Shown: positions 52,327 through 64,000 of the stretch, piece by piece | How the letters are laid out: the number at the start of each line of letters is the position of its first letter | Numbering within the stretch: position 1 is the stretch's first letter | NCBI GenBank assembly: GCA_903907935.1 | Contig: CAIVQA010000089.1 | Location: 1-64,000, forward strand | Source of the DNA: an uncultured Francisellaceae bacterium | Lineage (GTDB): Bacteria > Pseudomonadota > Gammaproteobacteria > UBA6186 > Azoamicaceae | Direction: 5' to 3' | DNA: 64,000 nt | Position numbers and translations under genes: made by a program | Notes under the pieces: model-generated | Told to the model about the DNA's origin: nothing | Database searches by the model: none | The model's input: only the letters and a program-made list of their open reading frames with translations

Positions 52327-54729
52327 TTATGGTTTTGTTCGGAATGATGGGTTGAGGGGAGTGGTAGGTGGTTTTGGCGTTGGCGGTTCCTCTGATAATA
52401 ATTGGTTATATTTTTTAATTCTATCTGAAAATATTTTATATTCGGTTTCGCTATAAGTAGTTTTTTCTCGTCTTTGTAATTCTAGTTGCACAAATATTTT
52501 TGGGTTTTCTTGTTCAAGAGTGTTTAAAAGTTGTTCTAAATCTTTTTTTGGAAAACGCTTAACTTTTACCGTTAACATATCTTTTTGATCGGATAAATCC
52601 TTTAAGGAACGTAAAAAATCCATACTTGCGGTACTTTGTATCGGAATTAGATTGGTGGTGTTTGGCTGGAGTGGTAATTTTATGCTTCTATTAGTAAAAG
52701 TTGCTACTGTAGTTTCTTTATGGTCAGGTGATGATCCAGATGGTGCTAAAATAAGCCTGCCAATTTCAGTATTTTTATCTTGTTTTTTGGAAGAAGGTTG
52801 TTTAATTTCTTGGTAAACTACATTAAGAGTTTCTCCAGATTTTCCTTGTGAAGGAACAGTACCTAAAATGATCCTACCATCTTTTTTAGGAGCAGGAGTT
52901 TTTGTAGAACTTGGGTTTAAGGTACTTTGTAATTGTGTGACATATGTTGTTTTCCAATAATTTTCTGGAAGATTACTTTTGGTATAAATTTCTGTAGGGG
53001 TAATTTCTTTTGCTATTTTTGCAAGTTGTTCAGCTGGAGTTTTTGGTTTTGAAGTTTTTGGTTTTGAAGTTTCTGGTTTAGGTGGATTTTTAGGGGCTAC
53101 TTTCTTTGGAGGAGAAGATGCCACACTAGTAGCAGGAGCTGAAGTTTTTTTAGTAGGAATATCTGTAGCACCCGTTGATGGTTTATCTGGAGTAACTTCT
53201 AATTCTGCTGGTGGCAGTGTAGGTGATGGTGGGGTTGTAGGTAATGATGAACTTAGAGTGCTTGTGCTTTTCTCCGCTTTCAACCATTCTAGTGCTTTTT
53301 TACCTGTTATATTTTCAGTATTTATATAATGATTTTGTGTAATGGTAATTTCTGTGGAGCAAGCTGCTCTTGGATCGTCAGAAGCATTTAGAGAACCACT
53401 ATAATATTCATTACCAGGCAGACAATTAGAGTCCCAAGCGTATTGATAAGCTATTATTGTATTTGGATCTTTTTTAGTGTCTGAAATTGCTGCTGGAGTA
53501 GTTAAAGAATCTCCGTAAGTTATATGGTTATTTACGCTAGATCCTTGTCTTAAGGTATCAAATTTAGTTTTAATATCTTCTGGAGATATCTTAGGATTAG
53601 TTCCGTAAGAAAAATAATTAAAATCAATATGGTTTATATTAGAAAATTCAGACTCCTTAAGTATATCTGCATATACTTCTAATAATAGTGGAACTTGCAT
53701 TGTTTTATTAAGAGCCCATACTCCCAAACCTAGTCCTGCAGCATGCACATAGGCTTTTTTTCCTTTTTCTTTAGCTCTGGCATTAGCTTCTATTAAAAAT
53801 GGTTTTATAACTGCTTTCATTCTGGCTTTATATATATTTACATGTAAATAATTGTTCCCTTCTTTAATGTAAGTTTTTGGGGGACCGCCATTTTTAGTTT
53901 CTTGCTCGTATATTTTTTTAGCTTCTTCATAGGTAGGAAAATGTCCTACACCATAAAAGTCAGCCCAAGGTTTAAGAAGTGCGGACTTATTTGGGTTAAC
54001 ACTAGCGCCTGTACCGTATCCATTGGCCTCGGTATTTTGGCTTTCAGTTATGATCATGTACTTCCATTCCATATGATCTTGTTTTTCAAATCTAGTGCCG
54101 ACTTGCCCAATTGCTATAGCTTCTTGGTTAATAAAATCTCCATTACCTTTTTTTCCATCATTTCCATAACCACCTTTATTAACAAAATAGCTAGTAGAAG
54201 AAAGGCCCAAAAGAGCAGAGATCTCCATTTCAGGATAAGAAATAAAATCAGGTGTTGGTTTGGTTCTATCTTCATTTTCTGTAACATTTTTTAAAAAAAC
54301 ATGTGCATCAGAACTATCGTAAAATGCTATAGGACGTTTAGTGAGCAATCTGGTAATAAATGCACTTACTATTATTTCTGATATTTTTGGGGATGTTTTA
54401 AAATTTGGATCTTTTTCTTCGCAAAAATCTTTGTAAAATGCTTTTTCAGAATCATCTCCATAATCAAGTTTGCTTTTTAGAAAATTTTTTATTAGTTCTA
54501 TAACACTATCATCCAATATTGGATGAGTTTCATTAACATGGCTTAATAAAATTTCCTGCATCCGTTGTTGGTTGGCTACTGGCTGTTTAGTTGTTGGATC
54601 AATATATTCAGAATATCTATCTACAAAATCTTTTAGACTGTTTTTAGGGGTGCTAGGGTTAGTTTCAAGTTGATCTTTAAAGGTTTTTTCTCTACTTGCT
54701 ATTGCTTCAAAAGTAAGTGGTGGTGGCAT
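52327..54729 (-). CDS. 800-aa unknown protein, DUF4804-like, candidate Dot/Icm effector
   Basis: No signal peptide is present. An N-terminal helical half (about 1-460) contains AAGLGLGVWALNK and LLLEVYADIL near 335-360. This is reminiscent of the DUF4804-type domain in Legionella and Coxiella effector-like proteins (from memory). A Pro/Thr/Lys-rich linker follows (about 490-590, with three KPKTS-like repeats), then a second folded region (about 600-780). Size, the disordered linker and lack of relatives among bacterial enzymes fit a type IVB substrate. A C-terminal secretion signal cannot be judged with confidence, though the tail is Pro-rich and polar. No catalytic motif is certain. Confidence 0.6.
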   Translation of the reverse strand: MPPPLTFEAIASREKTFKDQLETNPSTPKNSLKDFVDRYSEYIDPTTKQPVANQQRMQEILLSHVNETHPILDDSVIELIKNFLKSKLDYGDDSEKAFYKDFCEEKDPNFKTSPKISEIIVSAFITRLLTKRPIAFYDSSDAHVFLKNVTENEDRTKPTPDFISYPEMEISALLGLSSTSYFVNKGGYGNDGKKGNGDFINQEAIAIGQVGTRFEKQDHMEWKYMIITESQNTEANGYGTGASVNPNKSALLKPWADFYGVGHFPTYEEAKKIYEQETKNGGPPKTYIKEGNNYLHVNIYKARMKAVIKPFLIEANARAKEKGKKAYVHAAGLGLGVWALNKTMQVPLLLEVYADILKESEFSNINHIDFNYFSYGTNPKISPEDIKTKFDTLRQGSSVNNHITYGDSLTTPAAISDTKKDPNTIIAYQYAWDSNCLPGNEYYSGSLNASDDPRAACSTEITITQNHYINTENITGKKALEWLKAEKSTSTLSSSLPTTPPSPTLPPAELEVTPDKPSTGATDIPTKKTSAPATSVASSPPKKVAPKNPPKPETSKPKTSKPKTPAEQLAKIAKEITPTEIYTKSNLPENYWKTTYVTQLQSTLNPSSTKTPAPKKDGRIILGTVPSQGKSGETLNVVYQEIKQPSSKKQDKNTEIGRLILAPSGSSPDHKETTVATFTNRSIKLPLQPNTTNLIPIQSTASMDFLRSLKDLSDQKDMLTVKVKRFPKKDLEQLLNTLEQENPKIFVQLELQRREKTTYSETEYKIFSDRIKKYNQLLSEEPPTPKPPTTPLNPSFRTKP

Positions 54730-54974
54730 TTAGGTACCCATTAATTTTTACAATAAATATAAATAACTACATACTATAAAGTATAGTGATGGTTGGTGCT
54801 TTTTATCTTTATTTATGGTGTTAAGGCGGATTTATTTGGCATAAAATAGAAATTTTTAAATAGTACTAATACGTACAATTGTATGTACATACACTTTTTT
54901 TAATAAGAGCTAACGTTTTGAACATTAACTATAAAAATTTATTTTTTACTATTGAAGAGTATACAAATATAGCA

Positions 54975-54985
54975 TATACTGTATA
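54975..54985. promoter_or_regulatory. Palindrome ahead of the VapBC-type operon
   Basis: TATACTGTATA, a perfect odd palindrome, ends one base before the antitoxin ATG; another GTATAC lies at 54959-54964. Toxin-antitoxin operons are usually autorepressed through such sites; binding here is inference. Confidence 0.4.
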
Positions 54986-54986
54986 C

Positions 54987-55247
54987 ATGGAAAAGAATAC
55001 AATAAAACAATATACTTTGCGTAATATCCCTAAAGAAGTTGATTTAGAACTAAAAAATAAGGCTTTAGAAACTGGTAAAAGCTTTAATCAAGTTGCAGTA
55101 GAAGCTCTTATTAATGGGTGCGGTCATTTTTTTAAAGTTAATCGAGATCTTTCTGATATTGTTGGAACTTTATCTAATGAAGAAGCTAGTTTGTTAGAAT
55201 TAGAAATTAAAAGGCAGCATCAAATTGATCAAACGTTGTGGACATGA
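54987..55247 (+). CDS. Ribbon-helix-helix antitoxin of a VapBC-type pair
   Basis: This 86-aa protein from ATG 54987 starts MEKNTIKQYTLRNIPKEVD and LELKNKALETGKSFNQVAVE, a MetJ/Arc-type ribbon-helix-helix. An acidic C-terminal toxin-binding segment follows. A longer frame begins at 54879 but its first 36 residues look like leader sequence. The stop overlaps the toxin ATG (ATGA), so translation is coupled. Confidence 0.85.
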   Translation: MEKNTIKQYTLRNIPKEVDLELKNKALETGKSFNQVAVEALINGCGHFFKVNRDLSDIVGTLSNEEASLLELEIKRQHQIDQTLWT

Positions 55248-55633
55248 AAATAGCTATAGACTCTAACAGATATACAGATCTTTGTAGAAACATACCGGAA
55301 GTAGTAGATCTTATTGAACGTGCTTCTTTAATATTTATACCACTTATAGTTATAGCAGAACAACGAGCTGGTTTTGCTAATGGTAATCAACAAGAAAAAA
55401 ATGAGCGCGTTCTTACAAAATTTCTTAATAAAGATGGGGTGTCTGTTTTATGCCCTAACGAACAAACAACTTATTTTTACGCTAACCTATATACATATCT
55501 TCGAAAGCATGGAACACCAATCCCAACTAATGATCTTTGGATTGCAGCTTTAGTTATTCAATACAATTTAACTCTTTATGATCGTGATTCAGATTTTGAT
55601 AATTTGCCCCAATTAGCGAGAATAGGGCGTTAA
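55244..55633 (+). CDS. PIN-domain toxin of a VapBC-type pair
   Basis: This PIN-domain ribonuclease of 129 aa has the acidic site residues: Asp in IAIDSNRYTDL, Glu in IAEQRAGF, Asp in TNDLWIAALV and Asp in LYDRDSDF. VapC toxins cleave tRNA or rRNA. The ATG at 55244 sits in the antitoxin stop; a GTG two codons upstream is possible. The operon faces the tyrosine recombinase gene. Confidence 0.9.
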   Translation: MKIAIDSNRYTDLCRNIPEVVDLIERASLIFIPLIVIAEQRAGFANGNQQEKNERVLTKFLNKDGVSVLCPNEQTTYFYANLYTYLRKHGTPIPTNDLWIAALVIQYNLTLYDRDSDFDNLPQLARIGR

Positions 55634-55638
55634 ATTTT

Positions 55639-56826
55639 TTATTTTTTTTCTTTTAAAGATAAATTCCTTGTAGCCTCATGCCGTTCTACTTGGTTAACGT
55701 GCCTATATAACATCGTAGTGCCAACATCGCTATGACCAGCATTTTCTTGAGCTACCTTTAACGATGCTCCAGAATTTAATAAATAAGTAACGTAGCTATG
55801 CCTTAACCAATGAGCTGATGCTAAATTTAATTTAGATGCTTTTCGAGGATTAGTTATACTTAAATCTGAAGCACCTAAATTAAAGGCCCATTTTAAGATT
55901 TGATCAATTCTTCTAGTAGTTAAGTGATTTTTAAGATCAACATTTGGGATCAATGGAGTATTTTCTTTAAATTGAGGTAAATAAGGCAATCCAATGCTGG
56001 TTCGGAAGTCACTAAGAGCATCTAATAATTCATCAGGAATAGGGATAGAACGATATTTTTTTCCTTTGCCAACTATTGCTAAAAACCAATTATCTTCTCG
56101 TTGTAAAAAATTACCCATGTTATGTTTAGCAGCTTCTGAAATTCTCATGCCAGTATAAAACAACAATAAAATTATATATTTTGCTCGGATAGCTAAAAAT
56201 TTTTGTTGTTCGTTAGCAGTATATTTAGATAACGCTTCTAATACAGCATTAATTTCATCTAATTCTAAATAACGATCAACAATTTTAGGAGAACAGTTGT
56301 TTTTATTACGACGTCGATTTATTGCTAAAGGATTGCCTGGTATATAATGGCATTGTACTAAGTAGTTAAAAAAAGAATCGATGATTTTTAAAGTTTTTTT
56401 AATAGAGGTTGAACTTAATTTTTTATAAAAAGGTCGCCATGCTGGATTAATAGAGCTAGTTTTTAACAATTTTGGTACTTTATCCCCACACCATAATTCT
56501 TTAGGTACAGGATTTTGTAAAAATTGTTGATATTGAACAATATGTTCTCTTTTTAAAGTTAAAAGATCAATTTTAGAAACAAAGTTACACCATAAAATTA
56601 ATCTTTCTAATTCTTTAACATAAACTTTTAAAGTTTCCAAAGAATCTTTATATTCACTAAAAAAATTATATATGGCTTTTTGAATGTAGCTACTGAGCTT
56701 AATTTCAGAATTAAGATTTTTTAACAATAAATTTTGTGCTTTTGAATCTATATCTATATTGTTAGTAGAATTAGTAATAATGCTATTAATTTGATTGATT
56801 GGCAAAAATAATGGTGAGATTTTCAT
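55639..56826 (-). CDS. Tyrosine recombinase (phage/integron-type integrase)
   Basis: This 395-aa protein has an N-terminal SAM-like core-binding domain (about 45-165). The catalytic domain has Arg228 (YTGMRISEA), Lys254 (VGKGKKYR), His339/Arg342 (HWLRHS), His365 (GHSD) and Tyr374 (TMLYRHVNQ). All catalytic residues are present, so it should be active. It has no phage neighbours and no obvious att repeats. It lies between a VapBC-type pair plus effector candidate and core typA, so it may mark an integration boundary. Confidence 0.92.
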   Translation of the reverse strand: MKISPLFLPINQINSIITNSTNNIDIDSKAQNLLLKNLNSEIKLSSYIQKAIYNFFSEYKDSLETLKVYVKELERLILWCNFVSKIDLLTLKREHIVQYQQFLQNPVPKELWCGDKVPKLLKTSSINPAWRPFYKKLSSTSIKKTLKIIDSFFNYLVQCHYIPGNPLAINRRRNKNNCSPKIVDRYLELDEINAVLEALSKYTANEQQKFLAIRAKYIILLLFYTGMRISEAAKHNMGNFLQREDNWFLAIVGKGKKYRSIPIPDELLDALSDFRTSIGLPYLPQFKENTPLIPNVDLKNHLTTRRIDQILKWAFNLGASDLSITNPRKASKLNLASAHWLRHSYVTYLLNSGASLKVAQENAGHSDVGTTMLYRHVNQVERHEATRNLSLKEKK

Positions 56827-56870
56827 AAAATTTCTCCATTTTAAATATTAGCATTTTTAGTAACATTTAC

Positions 56871-58727
56871 TTAATTATTACTTTTTTTAAGAGCTCGTTT
56901 GCGATCAGTAGAATTTAATACAGATTTTCTAATGCGAATTGATTTTGGAGTTACCTCAACTAATTCATCATCTTCTATATAAGCAATAGCTTGTTCTAGA
57001 GTCATGACTACTGGCGGGGTAAGACGAATAGCATCATCTTTACCAGAAGCACGCATATTGGTTAATTGTTTACCTTTAATAGGATTAACTTCTAAATCAT
57101 TATCGCGATTATGTTCCCCAATAACCATACCTTGGTAGACTAGTTCACCATGGCCAATAAACATTTTACCACGATCTTCTAACTTCCATAGGGCATAACC
57201 AGCTGCTTCTCCGTCTTCCATAGAAACTAATACCCCATTGCGACGACCTTCTATAGCTCCGCGGTATGGTCCGTAGGAATTAAATATACGATTCATAATT
57301 CCAGTACCTCTGGTTTCAGTTAAGAATTGCCCATGGTAACCAATTAATCCTCGAGATGGTCCTAAAAAAGTAATACGAGTTTTTCCACCACCGGATGGAC
57401 GCATGTCGGTCATTTCTGCTTTACGCATACTTAAAGATTGTACCACTACTCCAACAAATTCATCGTTTACATCTGCTTGAATTTCTTCTATAGGTTCTTC
57501 GCGTTCACCATGTTCGTTTGTTCTATATAATACTCGAGGGCGACTAATAGATAATTCAAATCCTTCGCGACGCATGGTTTCTATAAGTACTCCAAGTTGT
57601 AATTCGCCACGTCCAGCAACTTCGTAGGCATCTTTATTACTACTTTGAGTAACCCGAATAGCAACATTGCCTTCTGCTTCTCGCATTAAACGTTCACCGA
57701 TTACTCTAGAAGTTACTTTAGAACCTTCTTTTCCAGCAAGAGGCGAATCGTTTGGAGAGAATGTCATGGCTAAAGTAGGAGGATCTATTGGAGTAGAAAA
57801 AATTGCGGTAGTTACTTCTGGATCACATACCGTATCTGCAACAGTTGTATTATTTAATCCAGAAATAGCAATAATATCGCCAGCACTAGCTGTTTCTATG
57901 GGCACTCTTTCCAAACCTTTAAAGGCTAACAATTTATTAATGCGGCCGTTTTCAATAAGTTCGCCATTTCTATTTAATACTTTTACAGTTTGATTAACTC
58001 TCAAGATCCCACTATAAATCCGACCAGTTAATACTCGACCCAAGTAGGGACTATATTCTCTAGTAGTAATTAGCATCGAAAAAGGCTGATTGCTATCTGC
58101 AATTGGTGGATTAACATGCTTTAAAATTAAATCGAAAAGAGGAGTAAGATCTTTAGTTGGCTGAGGATTAGTTTCATCCTCTAATTGTAAGGTTGCCCAA
58201 CCTGCTCTGCCTGATGCATATATAATTGGAAAATCAAGTTGTTTATCAGTAGCTTCTAAAGCTAAAAAAAGCTCGAATACCTCGTCAACAACTTCACTAA
58301 TTCGCCTATCTGGACGATCTACTTTATTTATTAGAACAATTGGATTTAATCCTAATTTTAAAGCTTTAGCTAATACAAACTTGGTTTGAGGCATTGGTCC
58401 TTCTGAGGCATCTACTAAAAGTACTACCCCATCTACCATTGATAAAATTCTTTCTACTTCGCCACCAAAATCAGCATGTCCTGGTGTATCTACAATGTTA
58501 ATTCTAGTGTCTTGATTAGTATCTGGATCGTGCCACATTAGAGAAGTACATTTAGCTAAAATTGTAATGCCACGCTCACGTTCTAGATCATTAGAATCCA
58601 TAGCGCGTTCCATTACAGCCTGGTTGGCTCTAAAAGTCCCACTTTGTTTAAGCATATTATCGATTAAGGTGGTTTTACCATGATCTACATGGGCGATAAT
58701 AGCAATATTACGGATAGCTTCGGACAT
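56871..58727 (-). CDS. typA: Ribosome-associated GTPase BipA/TypA
   Basis: This 618-aa translational GTPase has G1 [10 protein letters not shown], effector-loop ERGITI, G3 [11 protein letters not shown] and G4 NKVDRP. It continues through the EF-G-like domains to the BipA-specific C-terminus (IRIRKSVL). BipA aids 50S assembly at low temperature and stress adaptation. The length is typical. The 40-bp gap to the recombinase gene holds nothing notable. Confidence 0.97.
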   Translation of the reverse strand: MSEAIRNIAIIAHVDHGKTTLIDNMLKQSGTFRANQAVMERAMDSNDLERERGITILAKCTSLMWHDPDTNQDTRINIVDTPGHADFGGEVERILSMVDGVVLLVDASEGPMPQTKFVLAKALKLGLNPIVLINKVDRPDRRISEVVDEVFELFLALEATDKQLDFPIIYASGRAGWATLQLEDETNPQPTKDLTPLFDLILKHVNPPIADSNQPFSMLITTREYSPYLGRVLTGRIYSGILRVNQTVKVLNRNGELIENGRINKLLAFKGLERVPIETASAGDIIAISGLNNTTVADTVCDPEVTTAIFSTPIDPPTLAMTFSPNDSPLAGKEGSKVTSRVIGERLMREAEGNVAIRVTQSSNKDAYEVAGRGELQLGVLIETMRREGFELSISRPRVLYRTNEHGEREEPIEEIQADVNDEFVGVVVQSLSMRKAEMTDMRPSGGGKTRITFLGPSRGLIGYHGQFLTETRGTGIMNRIFNSYGPYRGAIEGRRNGVLVSMEDGEAAGYALWKLEDRGKMFIGHGELVYQGMVIGEHNRDNDLEVNPIKGKQLTNMRASGKDDAIRLTPPVVMTLEQAIAYIEDDELVEVTPKSIRIRKSVLNSTDRKRALKKSNN

Positions 58728-58926
58728 GAAAAACTCTTAAGATTATTAAAAATTGTTAAAATTATTTTAAAAGATCAGTATTTTATAGTATTTTGTGGGT
58801 AATTTAAATGGTTATATTAAATTATTTAAAAATTATTAATAAAAAATTATTTAGGGGGTATTGCAATCTGTTTAAATATCTGGTCTAATAATTTTTGTGT
58901 AAGTTGAACACAACAAATTTGATGTA

Positions 58927-58948
58927 TAACTAAATATATATTTAGTTA
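58927..58948. promoter_or_regulatory. 22-bp perfect AT-rich palindrome
   Basis: The 22 bases at 58927-58948 (core CTAAATATATATTTAG) are a perfect palindrome in the 347-bp gap between divergent typA and the 61-aa gene. It could be an operator; it may also be chance in an AT-rich gap. I see no RNA gene or ORF in the rest of this gap. Confidence 0.35.
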
Positions 58949-59074
58949 GGTTAAGAAAATCCCCATAGTAAGTTATATAAGAAATCTGACAAAAATTTAA
59001 GTGATTTTAGCTTGTTAGATTCATTTTAAATTGCCAATATTGATAGACATGTTATTGAAATGAGGGAACTTAGC

Positions 59075-59260
59075 GTGGACAATCAACATATTGCTGCAAA
59101 GTCTATAAAAGATCTTAAAAAACTAAAACAACAGTTAAATATGGCGAACCAGTGCTTAATCGAAAAAGACAGAATAATAGAGGGATTGAGATCAGATTTA
59201 GCTAATTTAGTAGAACAATTACCTAGACTACAACCAAACAAGTTCAATAAGGCACATTAG
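59075..59260 (+). CDS. Small coiled-coil protein upstream of sufT
   Basis: The start is set at GTG 59075 because GAGGG lies eight bases ahead; ATG 59060 would overlap it. The 61-aa product is one predicted coiled coil (KSIKDLKKLKQQL, then IEKDRIIEGLRSDLANLVEQL) with a polar tail. The style recalls small division or chromosome coiled coils such as ZapB, but there is no firm match. It precedes sufT and smc on the same strand. Confidence 0.6.
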   Translation: MDNQHIAAKSIKDLKKLKQQLNMANQCLIEKDRIIEGLRSDLANLVEQLPRLQPNKFNKAH

Positions 59261-59307
59261 ACTTTTCTCTTTACAAAAGGTGATGTATTTTTTAATATCA
59301 AAATCAC

Positions 59308-59811
59308 ATGATTGTAACTAGAGATTTTAATGGTCTATTGATCCCAAGTGCTGCACCAATTTTAATTTTAGCAGGTACGACAGTCGAAATTACTCAAAAT
59401 AAGGGTGGATTTGTTACTATATATGCTAATGGTAATTTAGTTCGAGTAGAGAGACGAGATTTTGGTGCTATTGGATTAGAAGTTGGTGATGATCAAATTC
59501 CAATTATAGGGCCAATAAGTGTAGAATTAGCTTGGCAAGTTCTTAGAGAATGCTATGATCCAGAAATACCAATAAATATTGTTGATTTGGGTTTAGTATA
59601 TGACTGTTCTGTGGTAGAAAATAAAATAACTGTTACTATGACCTTAACCGCTCCAATGTGTGGTATGGGTCCAATTTTAATTTCTGATATTAAAGCTAGA
59701 TTACTAGAAATAAAGGATGTTAAGGGAGTTGAAGTAAATATGGTTTTTGATCCACCATGGACAAAAGATCGGATGTCCGATGCTGCTAAGTTAGAATTAG
59801 GATTAATTTAA
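59308..59811 (+). CDS. sufT: Fe-S cluster assembly protein SufT (MIP18/DUF59 family)
   Basis: This 167-aa protein has a small N-terminal beta-domain and the DUF59 core: CYDPEIPINIVDLGLVYDC and LTAPMCGMGPILISDIKARL, with DPPWTKDRMSDAAKLELG at the end. SufT helps mature Fe-S proteins under high demand. No suf operon is present here; the gene instead abuts smc. Confidence 0.92.
   Translation: MIVTRDFNGLLIPSAAPILILAGTTVEITQNKGGFVTIYANGNLVRVERRDFGAIGLEVGDDQIPIIGPISVELAWQVLRECYDPEIPINIVDLGLVYDCSVVENKITVTMTLTAPMCGMGPILISDIKARLLEIKDVKGVEVNMVFDPPWTKDRMSDAAKLELGLI

Positions 59812-64000
<4,189 letters not shown>

Noticed and set aside
55639-56826. Treating the tyrosine recombinase as the integrase that created the tRNA-Leu scar
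   Set aside because: They are 53 kb apart with many core genes between and no second tRNA fragment was found near the recombinase.
58728-59059. 6S RNA or another structured RNA upstream of the small coiled-coil gene
   Set aside because: Apart from a 22-bp palindrome, no conserved RNA motif or extended stem was recognised.

Overview
This is a low-GC (roughly 30% by eye) gammaproteobacterial chromosome segment. Conserved blocks place it near Legionellales/Coxiellaceae-type intracellular bacteria: pilMNOPQ-aroK-damX, rluD-pgeF divergent from bamD, yccA-tusDCBE, smc-ligA, nfuA, ttcA, sufT and typA. A full-length icmB/dotO gene (Dot/Icm type IVB secretion ATPase) and several large unrecognised proteins that look like effector candidates support a host-associated lifestyle. 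The genus cannot be decided from this window.

Layout. 1-2.9 kb is an accessory edge: the C-terminal part of a filamentous-haemagglutinin/CdiA-like protein, a Sel1-repeat protein, and the 3' half of a tRNA-Leu(UAA) that looks like an island scar. 2.9-6.2 kb holds nfuA, a small ORF with ttcA, and a DASS anion transporter. 6.4-14 kb has a small unknown gene and then a type I secretion cluster: two ABC half-transporters with degenerate motifs, an HlyD adaptor and a 517-aa candidate substrate. 14-19 kb has an AmpG-like permease, TraX, a DUF4143 ATPase, an antitoxin remnant and brnTA. 19-23.5 kb is icmB, a HemX-like gene and a carboxylesterase on the minus strand. 23.7-31 kb is the type IV pilus assembly operon, a shikimate-kinase relic and damX.

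31-40 kb is a kdp potassium-uptake locus. Two unrelated genes split kdpA from kdpB, and KdpD has lost its kinase domain. 40-43 kb is nrdDG (anaerobic ribonucleotide reductase). 42.8-46.3 kb has a receiver protein, a PAS histidine kinase and an adenosylhomocysteinase-like protein. 46.5-52.2 kb is core (pgeF, rluD, bamD, an MFS gene, tusEBCD, yccA). 52.3-57 kb is accessory (an 800-aa effector candidate, a VapBC-type pair, a lone tyrosine recombinase). 57-64 kb is core again (typA, sufT, smc, ligA running off the edge).

The most unusual feature is a dispersed family of long imperfect palindromes, 54-222 bp, with at least ten copies here. Within each copy the two arms match almost perfectly, but arm sequences differ between copies. 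Nearly all copies begin within a few bases of a stop codon. Two supply the stop codon of the upstream gene (kdpA, and truncated kdpD), and copies bracket the block inserted in the kdp operon. No transposase is visible, so the family would have to move in trans.
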